From Magnetospirillum sp. SS-4 (lineage in GTDB: Bacteria > Pseudomonadota > Alphaproteobacteria > Rhodospirillales > Magnetospirillaceae): a stretch of DNA of 64,000 bases. Positions 53,253-61,903 of the stretch are shown piece after piece (position 1 is the first letter of the stretch; each line of letters starts with the position of its first letter). The notes beneath the pieces were generated by a model. The model searched no databases. It saw only the letters and a list, made by a program, of their open reading frames with translations, and had not been told where the DNA came from. The DNA is taken from the NCBI RefSeq assembly GCF_902729425.1, contig NZ_CACVCH010000050.1, positions 21,135-85,134 of the forward strand, given 5' to 3'. The position numbers were made by a program, and so were the translations under genes.

Positions 53253-54394
53253 TCGCTGACGCGGGAATTGCGAGCGATGTCAGCGCAGCGGGCTTTATCG
53301 GGCGCATTCCGGTGCGCAACATTTGGCTCCTGATGCTCTACGCCTCGGATCTACTGCGGACAGCGGAGCGCGCTCTAGTCGACGTCGAGCGCAACCCTGA
53401 CGAGATCGCCGATCTCGTCGCCGAACTTTTGGCGCGGGCGGTGGAGGAGCGTCAGCGCCGCCAGCTGAGTCTCGGCTACCAAACGCGTAACGCAGACTTG
53501 TCGCGGGTGCGTGGTCGGATTGACGTCCTGCGGACGGAGCGACAGCAGTTGCTCACACGCGGCTTTGTGGCGTGCCGCTTCGTCGAACTCAGCGTCGACA
53601 CACCGCGCAACCGCTTCGTCCGTGGTGCGCTGGAGGCAGTGGCGCGATTGGTTTCACGTCCCGATCTGCGCCATCGCTGCCGACGCTTGGCCACAGACAT
53701 GCAGGCGCTGGGCGTCTCGGGCACAATCCCGTCGCGAACCGAGCTCAGCACTGACCGCATCGGGCGGCATGATGCGGCGGATCACGAGATGCTGGCTGCG
53801 GCGAAGCTGGCAATGGACCTCATGCTCCCCACCGAGCGGGCTGGACCTAGGCCATTGCCGATGCCAGAGCGTGAAGATCAATGGGCGCGACGGCTGTTCG
53901 AACGTGCTGTTGGCGGGTTCTACCGTAAGGTATTGCTCACTGAGCGCTGGCGCGTGCGCACTGGCGTTGCGCTCGGCTGGCCGATCGACTGGATGACCGA
54001 TGGCGCGCACGATATCCTGCCGGGGATGCAGACTGATATCGTGCTCGACGATGCTATGGCCGGCCGCCGTATCGTGATCGACACCAAGTTCACCAGCATC
54101 GTGACGACGGGCTGGCGACGCGAGGCGACACTTCGCAGCGGGTACCTTTACCAGATTTACGCTTACCTACGCTCGCAGGCGGGACGTGACGATACGCGGG
54201 CCGACGTGGCAGAAGGCCTGCTGCTGCACCCGGCCATCGGCCAGAAAGTCGACGAAGCCATCTCTGTGCAGGGACATATCATCCGGTTCGCCACCGTCGA
54301 TCTCGCGGCTGAAAGCGGAGTGATCCGTGAGCAACTTCTGCGGCTCAGCTTACCGTTCGAAAACAAAACTTCTGACGAATCTGGACACGCTTAA
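53246..54394 (+). CDS. mcrC: McrC-type nuclease subunit
   Basis: A 382-residue protein with the usual McrC N-terminus (GRIPVRNIWLLMLYASDLL), a middle helical domain (FVACRFVELSVDTPRNRFVRGAL with run broken by family definition) and the C-terminal PD-(D/E)XK nuclease (PGMQTDIVLDD, then RRIVIDTKFTS, then YLYQIYAYLRSQ). It bridges to McrB and makes the DNA cut. Type IV restriction of methylated phage DNA is the expected function. Confidence 0.88.
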   Translation: MVIADAGIASDVSAAGFIGRIPVRNIWLLMLYASDLLRTAERALVDVERNPDEIADLVAELLARAVEERQRRQLSLGYQTRNADLSRVRGRIDVLRTERQQLLTRGFVACRFVELSVDTPRNRFVRGALEAVARLVSRPDLRHRCRRLATDMQALGVSGTIPSRTELSTDRIGRHDAADHEMLAAAKLAMDLMLPTERAGPRPLPMPEREDQWARRLFERAVGGFYRKVLLTERWRVRTGVALGWPIDWMTDGAHDILPGMQTDIVLDDAMAGRRIVIDTKFTSIVTTGWRREATLRSGYLYQIYAYLRSQAGRDDTRADVAEGLLLHPAIGQKVDEAISVQGHIIRFATVDLAAESGVIREQLLRLSLPFENKTSDESGHA

Positions 54395-54467
54395 TCACGT
54401 ATCGTTTGCGTATTGGCTGTCAGGAAGTAACGGGGTCAGAGTCCGTTTTATCCCCGGCCTTTACCTC

Positions 54468-54890
54468 TCACAACTCCCCCACCAATTCCGGGTGCTGGTC
54501 CAGTAACTTCAGCAGTTGGATCGTCGGTCCGCTCGGTTCAACAATGCTCCGCTCGTACTTATCGAAGGCGCTGGGGCCGACCTTGAACAGTGCTCCCGCC
54601 GCCCGCTGGCTGAGGCGCAGCTTGGTGCGGATGCGGCGAATGGTGGCGGGCGACGGCACGCCGTCCACCTGTTCCTTCAACGCCCGCAACGCTGCGTCGG
54701 CGGCGGCCATATCGGCGCCGACATGCACGGACTCGCCCTCTCCCTCGGGATAATAGCCGGGCAGATCGACCACCATCTCGGCACCCTTGTAGCGCACCGT
54801 GAACGGGCGGGTGTCGCGGGCCAGCGTCTGGCCGGTCTCCGGGCAGGGCATGGTCGGCGGCAAGTCTGGGATCTTGGTGGCCACGGTCAC
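54468..54890 (-). CDS. mqsA: MqsA-family antitoxin with reduced zinc site
   Basis: A 140-residue protein from GTG 54890 (GTGA overlap with the toxin stop). The C-terminal helix-turn-helix has the MqsA form (PSPATIRRIRTKLRLSQRAA; FDKYERSIVEPSGPTIQLLK). The N-terminal zinc ribbon is degraded: the first pair is CPETG and the second CxxC is replaced in GYYPEGEGES. It probably binds the toxin and DNA without zinc. Confidence 0.8.
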   Translation of the reverse strand: MTVATKIPDLPPTMPCPETGQTLARDTRPFTVRYKGAEMVVDLPGYYPEGEGESVHVGADMAAADAALRALKEQVDGVPSPATIRRIRTKLRLSQRAAGALFKVGPSAFDKYERSIVEPSGPTIQLLKLLDQHPELVGEL

Positions 54891-55192
54891 TTCTCCTTGA
54901 ACGACATCACCCGGAATTCGGTCACCACGTCGGCCTGGAATTTGACGTACAGGACCAGATCGCCCGCCGGGACGTGGTAGACATCCTGCCATGTCCGGTG
55001 ATCGGCATAGGTGGTCATCGACTTGTAGAACATCGGACGCCGGATGCTATTGATCACTGCCGCGATGCCGGAGCGGTTGAACCCCAGCGACAAGGCATCG
55101 GAAAAGGCCGTCCGCGTGATCGCCACCGTCTCGACCGACCCGAGGGCGGCCTTGACGGCATCGAGATCGTAGGTCGGCCGACGCTTTTCCAT
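54887..55192 (-). CDS. mqsR: MqsR-family toxin
   Basis: A 101-residue protein starting MEKRRPTYDLDAVKAALGSV. MqsR-type residues include LGFNRSGIAAVINSI and HRTWQDVYHVP with late LYVKFQADVVTEFRVMSFKEK split across the fold. MqsR is an mRNA interferase preferring GCU/GCA. Toxin-first gene order is normal for mqsRA. Confidence 0.82.
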   Translation of the reverse strand: MEKRRPTYDLDAVKAALGSVETVAITRTAFSDALSLGFNRSGIAAVINSIRRPMFYKSMTTYADHRTWQDVYHVPAGDLVLYVKFQADVVTEFRVMSFKEK

Positions 55193-55206
55193 CGCCGCAT
55201 GATGCC

Positions 55207-55219
55207 ACCATATGGGTGT
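55207..55219. promoter_or_regulatory. Candidate MqsA operator
   Basis: CACC-ATATG-GGTG, a short inverted repeat 14 bases upstream of the mqsR start. Suitable place for antitoxin binding. Inference. Confidence 0.35.
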
Positions 55220-55684
55220 CAAATCAAGATGTGGCACGGCAACCGAACTCGTTGATTTCCCACGAGAGAAGGTTCACCACCAACCCCCTTCCCTCCGCCA
55301 TTACTTCCAAAGAATAGATTCTCTGACGCAAAGAACCTTGGGCGAAAGCCCAAGGCTCTGCGCCGTTTTCGGCCTGTATCTGTTGACCTTGGTTACTCGA
55401 TGCGGGCCAAATTCTCCCCACTTTTTCTTCTCTCCCGCCCAGTTTCTCTGGAAGCTGTTGACCGCCAGGAAAAGGTACGGGTTTTAAATTATGTTTAGAA
55501 TCAATGCGGTGCGCAGTTGAAAGCCGTTGATCTTTTCGCCATTACCACTGGAGGGCGTGGGAGTCCGGGGGTGGAATCGACGGTCAACGATTGGTGTGCG
55601 GCTATCTGGGTGACGGTGCGATACGAGCAGCGATCGGGTGCCACAGCCATCGTCACTCACCGCGTCGGAGGATGGCATTGCGTC
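55220..55684. other. Gene-poor gap with a GAAA-capped stem-loop
   Basis: No convincing gene. At 55336-55355 CCTTGGGC-GAAA-GCCCAAGG forms a perfect 8-base stem with a GNRA tetraloop, flanked by short CGCA/TGCG pairing. It may be a terminator or processed RNA structure between mqsRA and the ATPase operon. Short ORFs over this region look spurious. Confidence 0.45.
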
Positions 55685-56656
55685 TCAGACGGGAAACGAC
55701 GGAATGGTGAAGACCATGCAATGATCCTCGGCGACAGAATAGTTGTCGGTGTTGTAGATACCAGCGCTACCGTATGTGAGTTGGACGTCTTCCCGCTCAA
55801 AGGCGGCCATCGCGGCCCCGATGGTGGATATCTTGGTGTTCATCGGCGCGATCACGGTGTTATGCCCGGGGAACTTGTCGATGTGCGCGAGCAGGACGTC
55901 TCGGACCGCAAACGGATCACCGGGGGTGAACTCAAAGTCAGAATACTGAGGAAAAGCTTCGGCGATCTCCTGGTAAAAAACCTTGCGGACATCTTCCAGG
56001 GTCGCACTGAGCGGCCCAACGCAGCCGATACCTAGCGACAGCGCGTCCGGCTCATATGCCTCGACCAGCTTCCGCGCCCTGTCGCTTTCAAAGCCGACCA
56101 GCACGATGAGGTGGATCTTTCTGGAGGGTAGCCAGGTGCCCGAATATCCGAGAACCGACCTGACGCCTCCGAGCCCGCGGCTGAGCCATTTGGCCTCCGT
56201 GGGCGTGCCAGGGTCGTATTCCTTCGCCGGGGTGTAAACGTAGGTGACCTCGGAATTTGCTGGCAGGGTGAACTGGAGGACGCGCAGAAGGATCAGTAGG
56301 GCCTCGTGCGTGAATGTGGAGATATCGACGACGCACCGGACAGGCCTCCCGCCTTCGGCGACGGTGCCGATATTGGCCATCATCGCGTCAGCAATCCCAA
56401 CCGGGTTGGATTTCGACAGTCTTACGCGCGTCGCCCGTTGACCGAAGTGGTTGGCGATCTCTGCGGCGTGCGCCTTGCCGGCCCCCTGCACGTCGTCGTT
56501 GGCGCAAACGAGCACACGCCCAACGGTGTCCGGCGGAAGGGACATGGGCGCCGCCTTCGAACGCGTCTCGTAGCTGGCGGAGCAGATAAACAGGTCGAAG
56601 ACGTCCGGAAGAGCCCGCCTAAGCTGGTCCAGGGGCGTTCTGCCACCGGTACTCAT
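55685..56656 (-). CDS. Unknown Rossmann-like partner of the AAA ATPase
   Basis: A 323-residue protein coupled to the ATPase gene by an ATGA overlap. Alternating strands and helices suggest a Rossmann-type fold: VFDLFICSASYETRSK, RVLVCANDD, VRCVVDISTFTHEALLILLR, VTYVYTP, IHLIVLVGFE, NTVIAPMNTKIST. The VDISTFTHEALL segment recalls nucleotide-sensing folds (CARF-like), but I cannot assign a family. Contains no clear nuclease motif. Probably the effector or sensor of a two-gene defence system. Confidence 0.7.
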   Translation of the reverse strand: MSTGGRTPLDQLRRALPDVFDLFICSASYETRSKAAPMSLPPDTVGRVLVCANDDVQGAGKAHAAEIANHFGQRATRVRLSKSNPVGIADAMMANIGTVAEGGRPVRCVVDISTFTHEALLILLRVLQFTLPANSEVTYVYTPAKEYDPGTPTEAKWLSRGLGGVRSVLGYSGTWLPSRKIHLIVLVGFESDRARKLVEAYEPDALSLGIGCVGPLSATLEDVRKVFYQEIAEAFPQYSDFEFTPGDPFAVRDVLLAHIDKFPGHNTVIAPMNTKISTIGAAMAAFEREDVQLTYGSAGIYNTDNYSVAEDHCMVFTIPSFPV

Positions 56657-58458
56657 TCGAACAGATTCCCTTGGGAACCGGATTCCATCACTGCGTCGAA
56701 CCCCTTAATCTTCACTCTGTTCAGCAGCGCTTTGGGCCTGTGAATGGCTTCCAGCACAGCCGAGTTCCGCACGAATTTGTATCCCGCAAAGCTGGTTGGG
56801 TCGAGTTTGAATGCAGGGGCCAGCCTTCTGCTCATGATATACAGCGGCACCCGCCCCGTCCCTTCCTTGTTTCCTATGGACGACTGGTGAAAGTAGCCAT
56901 ACTTGACGCCGAGATTCAGAACCTCAAGGACCTCGTCGCTCGGGCCATCACTGAAGGCGATGCTGAAAACCCGCCTCTCGGCGGCGTCCGAGACCAGGAT
57001 CTGGTAGAACATGCCTCCGAGGGCCTGGATAAGGTTCCTTAGCTTCCTGACATTGTCACGCCCTTCTTCGGTCTTGGCTTCGTCGCGCTCGATGGTGGTG
57101 AAGTTCGAGAAGAGGAGGTTGTCAGCCATCTCTCTGACGGTCTTGTTCTGGATCGCTGGCGGGATATCGCGAATGCCCTTCCCCTCGCCAAGGGACTGTG
57201 TCTCGCCGAACATCAGGGACGCCGCGTCCAAAAAGTGCCGGATAACGCCGGAGGAGACATGCACGAGCTGGCTGAAGCCAGCGTAGTTGTACGACGAGCC
57301 CGCCTTCCTTGGGCCCGCCAAGGCCTTAATGAAGTCAGGTCGTGCATAGCGCAAGGAGTCGTCGGAAGGCTTGGCACCGCGCCCGGACACCGCGAAGTCA
57401 GCCTTGAGTCGCCCCGCAATCCTAGCGATCTCCTCCTCCTGCTCCTTGTCCTCAGGGAAAAACTCCTCGGGCGTCGCTTCTATGCCGCAGATGGCTAACC
57501 GCCGCCCGACGATTTTATGGACACGGGCCCGGTAAGTGTCCTTCTTGGTCGTGTAGATGTCGCAGATATGGACTTCGCTGTAATCGTGCGGAGCGTCGAT
57601 CCGCTTCCCGTTGGGCGTCTTATACGTCTTGTAATCCAACGTCTGCGTCGAGATCTTCAGGCAGAGGTACCCAGTGGTTCGGCTTGACACCCACGAATTC
57701 AGGACAAGGGTCTGAGATTCGCTGAGGTTGTCGGCGTCGTCGATTAGCAGGTAGATGGGCCCCTTCGGCATGAAAGACAGCGCCGCCAGCCGCTTTACAA
57801 CCGGAGCAATGAAGTCCATGTAGCCGAACAGGGCGCCGTTGTAAGGAAGTGGCTCTCGGACAAACGCCACGCGCCGCAGGTAGGAGTTGCCCTCGGCGTA
57901 GATCGCGTCGAAGGCCGAAGCAATCTCTTCGATAAATTTGGCCGCGGGCGTATCCGGCCCGGCCGGTGGCAATTCGCCGGCCCAGCCCGCGCGCGACAGG
58001 GCAGAGGCGAGGAAGCCGGAGTAAAATTCCCTGAGTTCATTAACCTCTGGCCCAGTCATCTCCGCCAGGGGCGCCCTGACCAGGATGGTGTTGAACAGCT
58101 TCGAGGCGACATTCGCGACCATTAGGTGCTCATTCAGGACCAACGGGGCGTGCCGCGCCTCCTCAAGCCGGAAGAACTCGGAAAGGTTCAGCTCCGTCTC
58201 CTTGATGGGGACGTAAGCGGCATAGTACGGCAGATCTCGGAAGCCCTTCCCCTCACTCTTCACTTGGCAGTCCGGCTCCATGAACCGGAAGATCATACTT
58301 TTGCCGGCCCCGCGTGGCCCGTAGATCAGTGTGTGGCTTTGGTTGAGGATCTGCCAGTAGTCGGTCAGCTCGCTGACAAAAAGCGAGATCACGTCGTCAG
58401 CAGCCAAATGCTCTGGTGTCTGGACCGCGAACGGGTTCCGCGAAAGTGCTTCCATCAT
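56653..58458 (-). CDS. ORC/CDC6-like AAA ATPase of a candidate defence system
   Basis: A 601-residue protein. Walker A is near residue 48 (LIYGPRGAGKSMIFRFME), Walker B around 240 (IYLLIDDADNLSE), followed by a sensor-like stretch (SRTTGYLCLKISTQ). The C-terminal third has winged-helix-like helices (GVKYGYFHQSSIGNKEGTGR). Similar ATPases occur in bacterial defence islands next to partner genes of unknown function. It starts at 58458, right after the stop of an upstream fragment, and is coupled to the downstream partner. Confidence 0.75.
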   Translation of the reverse strand: MMEALSRNPFAVQTPEHLAADDVISLFVSELTDYWQILNQSHTLIYGPRGAGKSMIFRFMEPDCQVKSEGKGFRDLPYYAAYVPIKETELNLSEFFRLEEARHAPLVLNEHLMVANVASKLFNTILVRAPLAEMTGPEVNELREFYSGFLASALSRAGWAGELPPAGPDTPAAKFIEEIASAFDAIYAEGNSYLRRVAFVREPLPYNGALFGYMDFIAPVVKRLAALSFMPKGPIYLLIDDADNLSESQTLVLNSWVSSRTTGYLCLKISTQTLDYKTYKTPNGKRIDAPHDYSEVHICDIYTTKKDTYRARVHKIVGRRLAICGIEATPEEFFPEDKEQEEEIARIAGRLKADFAVSGRGAKPSDDSLRYARPDFIKALAGPRKAGSSYNYAGFSQLVHVSSGVIRHFLDAASLMFGETQSLGEGKGIRDIPPAIQNKTVREMADNLLFSNFTTIERDEAKTEEGRDNVRKLRNLIQALGGMFYQILVSDAAERRVFSIAFSDGPSDEVLEVLNLGVKYGYFHQSSIGNKEGTGRVPLYIMSRRLAPAFKLDPTSFAGYKFVRNSAVLEAIHRPKALLNRVKIKGFDAVMESGSQGNLFE

Positions 58459-58590
58459 CTAGTCCGCCCCGTCCGAAAACAATTGCGCCAGCTCCTGGCC
58501 AGTCTTCAGCTCCCGGCAGACTGCCTGGATACCGTCGGCAGGAACGCCGGGATAGCCACGCTCCTCAAGCCGGTATTCGATTTTCTCAAA
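58459..58590 (-). pseudogene. 3' fragment of a third gene in the ATPase operon
   Basis: The minus-strand frame ending at 58459 reads AFEKIEYRLEERGYPGVPAD then CRELKTGQELAQLFSDGAD and stops one base before the ATPase start. Upstream of about 58590 the same DNA codes a phage protein on the other strand, so the front of this gene seems replaced by prophage sequence. A 53-residue ORF from ATG 58620 is the alternative. Confidence 0.5.
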
Positions 58591-58926
58591 GGCTTCGGCT
58601 ACGTCCACCGCCTGCGCCATGACGAATACCCGTTCCACCGCTTCTGCTCGCGCCGCTGCCAGCAGGTCGGCGCAGAGATCGCAAGGGACCATAACGGCAT
58701 GATCGACAAGACCGCCCGCGAAACCCAGGCCATCAAGGACGCCCGCCACCCGTTCGCCGAGGCGCTGACGGCGCTGGGCCTGATGGAACCATTCCTCCAC
58801 CGCACAGCCGCCGACATCGACCGGCTGATCGAGGCCGCCGTAACCGGCTACGTCGAGTCCATGCAACGGCAGGCCGGAGTGAAGGAACGCACCGGCACCC
58901 CGTTCGACGACGAAATCCCATTCTGA
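58585..58926 (+). pseudogene. DUF6511-like phage protein, 5' truncated
   Basis: The frame reads KGFGYVHRLRHDEYPFHRFC then SRRCQQVGAEIARDHNGMID, EALTALGLMEPFLHRTAADI and ends GTPFDDEIPF. The cysteine pair CSRRC and the layout match DUF6511-type phage proteins, but the usual first CxxC and start codon are missing. Confidence 0.6.
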
Positions 58927-58934
58927 GGCCCGCC

Positions 58935-59732
58935 ATGCTTGATCTCAACCACGGCTCCGGCTGCCAGTACCTGGGGCCCACCCGCGATCCCGGCATCACC
59001 GTCGCGGTCAACACCGCCATCGATGCCGCCTTGGTGGCCCGCAACCGGGCACAGGCCGTCCGCCAGTATGTCAGCACCTCGGGCATCGGTCGGGAATGCC
59101 TGCGCCAGATCCAGTACGACTATCTCGCCGTGCCCAAGGACGAGGGGCGGGATTTCGAACCCAAGACGCTCCGCATCTTCGAAGCCGGACACCGCGGCGA
59201 AGACGTGGTGGCGGCATGGCTGCGGGCCGCCGGGTTCGATCTGCGCACGGAACGTCGCGATGGGCGGCAGTTCGGGTTCTCGGTGCTGAACGGCCGCTTC
59301 AAGGGCCACATCGACGGCTGCCTGGTTGGCGGCCCGGTGGCCCTGGACTATCCCGCCCTGTGGGAGAACAAGGCGCTGGGCATGTCGTCGTGGAAGGACG
59401 TGGTCAAGCGCAGCGTGGTGCTGTCCAAGCCGGTCTATGCCGCCCAGCTTGCCCTCTATCAGGCCTATATGGATCTGCCGGCCCCGGCGCTGTTCACCGC
59501 GCTCAATCGCGACACCTGGGAAATCCACTGCGAGCTGGTGCCTTTCGACGCCGCCCTGGCCCAGACCATGAGCGACCGCGCATTCCAGGTGGTGCGGGCC
59601 AGCGACGCCCAGGAATTGCTGCCCCGTGTCGCCGCCGAACGCACCTCCGTGGTCTGCCGTGGTGGCAAGACGGCGGGCGGCTGGCATTCGCCCTGCTCGT
59701 GGCAGGACCGCTGCTGGGGGGCATGTCGATGA
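58935..59732 (+). CDS. Phage PD-(D/E)XK exonuclease-like protein
   Basis: A 265-residue protein. GRFKGHIDGCLVGG and ALWENKALGMSSWKDVVK give the D and E-x-K residues of a PD-(D/E)XK nuclease; YAAQLALYQAYM is the typical helix after it; cysteines near the end (SPCSWQDRCWGACR) may bind a cluster. Such proteins act as recombination exonucleases in phage early regions. Appears intact. Confidence 0.75.
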   Translation: MLDLNHGSGCQYLGPTRDPGITVAVNTAIDAALVARNRAQAVRQYVSTSGIGRECLRQIQYDYLAVPKDEGRDFEPKTLRIFEAGHRGEDVVAAWLRAAGFDLRTERRDGRQFGFSVLNGRFKGHIDGCLVGGPVALDYPALWENKALGMSSWKDVVKRSVVLSKPVYAAQLALYQAYMDLPAPALFTALNRDTWEIHCELVPFDAALAQTMSDRAFQVVRASDAQELLPRVAAERTSVVCRGGKTAGGWHSPCSWQDRCWGACR

Positions 59733-59838
59733 AGACCCGTCCCCTCAGCTACGGCGTTGTTCAGCTTCGCGACATCAGCGGCCCACGCACCGTCGCTCGC
59801 CTGTGGTGCGCTCAATGCGGCGAGACGCTTGATCTGGC
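59729..59838 (+). pseudogene. 5' fragment of a small phage gene at the rearrangement joint
   Basis: ATG 59729 opens MKTRPLSYGVVQLRDISGPR, then LWCAQCGETLDL, and meets the inverted late region at about 59838, after which the frame is antisense to the tail chaperone. Overlaps the nuclease stop. The CAQCG may begin a zinc ribbon. Confidence 0.5.
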
Positions 59839-60401
59839 GCCGATGGCCCCGGTCAGCAATTCCCAGGCTTGCCAGCCGGATTCGGTCAGGGGGGCGTTGC
59901 GGTCATAGGGGCAGTCGCAGTTTCCGCCGCAGCCTCGGCAGTAGTCAGGCCCGCCGCCGAAGTGCCATTCGGCGCGGGCCTGGAGACGTTTCCCTCGGCG
60001 ATGACCGCTTCATGGGTTTCGGTGTATTGGACGACGAAGGACTCGGCCATGCGGGGCAACTGCATCAATTCGGCGATGGTGGCATCGGTAATCTCGGCGG
60101 GCTGATCGTTGCCGTCCAGCACGCCTTCCCACTTGGTGATGGCGGAACGGGCCAAACCTTGGGCGAACAGCATTTGCGACAGCCCGGCCAGGGCGTCCTC
60201 GTCGGACAGATCCGGAAGGCCGGTGATATCGGCCCCGGCGGCTTTGAGATCGGCATGCTCGGCGGCGATGGCGCGGGCCATGCGCCAGCCCCGGGCACGG
60301 GCGGCCTCGTACACCGCCGTGGTCAGGGGACGAACGAAGACCTTTACCCCGTGGGGCAGATCGATCCAGTAGGGTTCCTTGGGGATGGTGAGCCTGATCA
60401 T
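59812..60401 (-). CDS. Tail chaperone G, with truncated T frame (prophage 2)
   Basis: The zero-frame product is 59886-60401 (MIRLTIPKEPYWIDLPHGVK start), closely parallel to 18107-18622. GGGAAAC at 59988-59994 allows the same -1 shift; the shifted frame reads RLQARAEWHFGGGPDYCRGC and NCDCPYDRNAPLTESGWQAW as in prophage 1, but after AIGA it runs into RSSVSPH and stops at 59812, because the rest of T and the tape measure are gone. Confidence 0.8.
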
Positions 60402-60403
60402 GA

Positions 60404-61363
60404 TCAATACCCCGCCACGTCGTTGACCAGGGTGACGCGGAGCAGATACCCCGCCACCGGATCACGGGCCGCCCGCCAGTCGTAGCTGGCCTGGATACCG
60501 CCAGGGCCTTTGATCTCCTGCTTTTTCTTGGGCAGGAACACGCGGGGCAGATGGAAGGTCAGGGCAAAGGCCGAGCCGGGAATGGTGAAGCCGTATGCCA
60601 TCGCCACCGGGCTTTCGGCGGCGATGGCGGCGGTGAGCGTGGTATCGGTGCCGAAGCGGATGTCCACCGAGCCTTCGGCGGTGGCCTCGGTCTCGTCGAC
60701 GCCGTCGATCAGCCCGTCGGCACGGATGGTCTCGACCCGCTCCAGATTGTTCGAAAACGACAGCTTGCCGCCCACCACATTGGCCAGTTGGCCGCCGCCG
60801 ACCCGGATGGCGCCGCTGCCCTGGCTGAACCGCTTCAGAGCGAAGCTGGCCGGACTGGCATCAATGGTAGCAGAGGCTTCGGTTTCGCCCTGGGCAATCA
60901 CACCGATGCTGGCATTGGCGGCGCCTGACCGGGCCATATCGAAGGACAGCTTGTCCAGCTTGGCCCCACCATGGCGGAAGAACTTCGGCACCGCCAGTTG
61001 GGCATGGCCGATCTCCATGGCGAGGCTGGGCAGCGTGCCGCCCGAGGCGAAGATATGGTCGAAGGTTCCGTCGCCGTTATCGGCGGTGGCTGGGGCGCCG
61101 AACAGGCCCTTCAGCCAGAACCCCAGCGCCCGCACATCCAGCGGCACGCCGATGTCGCCCTCATCCTTGACCGCTTCATAGAACGGGTCCTGGGCGTCAC
61201 GGCCCTGGCCCAACAGCGGGTCGTAGCCCAGCGGACGCTCGGCCCCCAGGCTGGATTCCTTGAACGACAGCCGTCCGTAGCCGTCGGCCGGAAGCACACC
61301 GTAACTCGCCTCGAAGACGGCCAGCAGGACACAGTCGGCGCCGTAGGCCCGAGTTTTCGCCAT
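60404..61363 (-). CDS. Major tail tube protein (prophage 2 copy)
   Basis: A 319-residue protein, same length as the 17145 gene and nearly identical along its whole length. Small changes include VFEASYGVLPADGYGRL at the start and SATIDASPASFALKRF in the middle. Confidence 0.85.
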   Translation of the reverse strand: MAKTRAYGADCVLLAVFEASYGVLPADGYGRLSFKESSLGAERPLGYDPLLGQGRDAQDPFYEAVKDEGDIGVPLDVRALGFWLKGLFGAPATADNGDGTFDHIFASGGTLPSLAMEIGHAQLAVPKFFRHGGAKLDKLSFDMARSGAANASIGVIAQGETEASATIDASPASFALKRFSQGSGAIRVGGGQLANVVGGKLSFSNNLERVETIRADGLIDGVDETEATAEGSVDIRFGTDTTLTAAIAAESPVAMAYGFTIPGSAFALTFHLPRVFLPKKKQEIKGPGGIQASYDWRAARDPVAGYLLRVTLVNDVAGY

Positions 61364-61390
61364 GGGGGACTCCCATATATAAGGTGTGGC

Positions 61391-61819
61391 TCAGCCCAGC
61401 GGGTCGCTGGAGCCGTAATGGATGGTGATCGGCACCGTGGCGCCCCGCAGGGCGGCAGCTCCGTCGATGGCAAGACCGGAAGTCTTGGGGGCACCCCAAT
61501 CCAGTCCTTCAGCCAGACCGCCAAGAGAACGGTCGGCGGCAAGGGCTTGCCCGACCGCCATCAGCAGGGTGTCCAGTGCCGCACTGTCATCGTCCTGGCC
61601 GCGCTGGAGGATCACCTCGATTTCGGTCTGGTGTTCCCAGAGATAGGTGACCGGCGACAGCACCACCTCCGGGTCGCCAGGATCACCGTCGCGCAGGATG
61701 ATCAATCCACCGGAGGGGACCGTTTCCGGCAACGGCGTTTCCCGTTTGACCGTGGCACCGGGCACCGTTTCCAGCCGCGCCAGTAGGGCGGCAAGGATCT
61801 GTTCGCGGACGGAGGGCAT
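61391..61819 (-). CDS. Tail terminator-like protein (prophage 2 copy)
   Basis: A 142-residue protein, nearly identical to 16689-17117 (MPSVREQILAALLARLETVP). The upstream 5' region differs completely from prophage 1 because the toxin-antitoxin cassette is different. Confidence 0.8.
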   Translation of the reverse strand: MPSVREQILAALLARLETVPGATVKRETPLPETVPSGGLIILRDGDPGDPEVVLSPVTYLWEHQTEIEVILQRGQDDDSAALDTLLMAVGQALAADRSLGGLAEGLDWGAPKTSGLAIDGAAALRGATVPITIHYGSSDPLG

Positions 61820-61873
61820 GACGTAGGTTCCTCAGCCCCTTGATATCCCTCGGAGCAACCTTACCTGTTGCTC

Positions 61874-61895
61874 AATATCGCACCAATGCGATATT
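61874..61895. promoter_or_regulatory. Operator-like inverted repeat upstream of higB
   Basis: AATATCGCA-CCAA-TGCGATATT, a perfect 9-base inverted repeat ending eight bases before the higB ATG (61904). Typical place for HigA autoregulation. Confidence 0.6.
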
Positions 61896-61903
61896 GTCGG
61901 GAT

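Noticed and set aside
54420..54455. GGGGTCAGAGTCCGTTTTA near the end of mcrC as a mobile repeat
   Set aside because: It recalls a dispersed repeat seen in many genomes, but there is one copy in this window and no partner end, so it cannot be supported.
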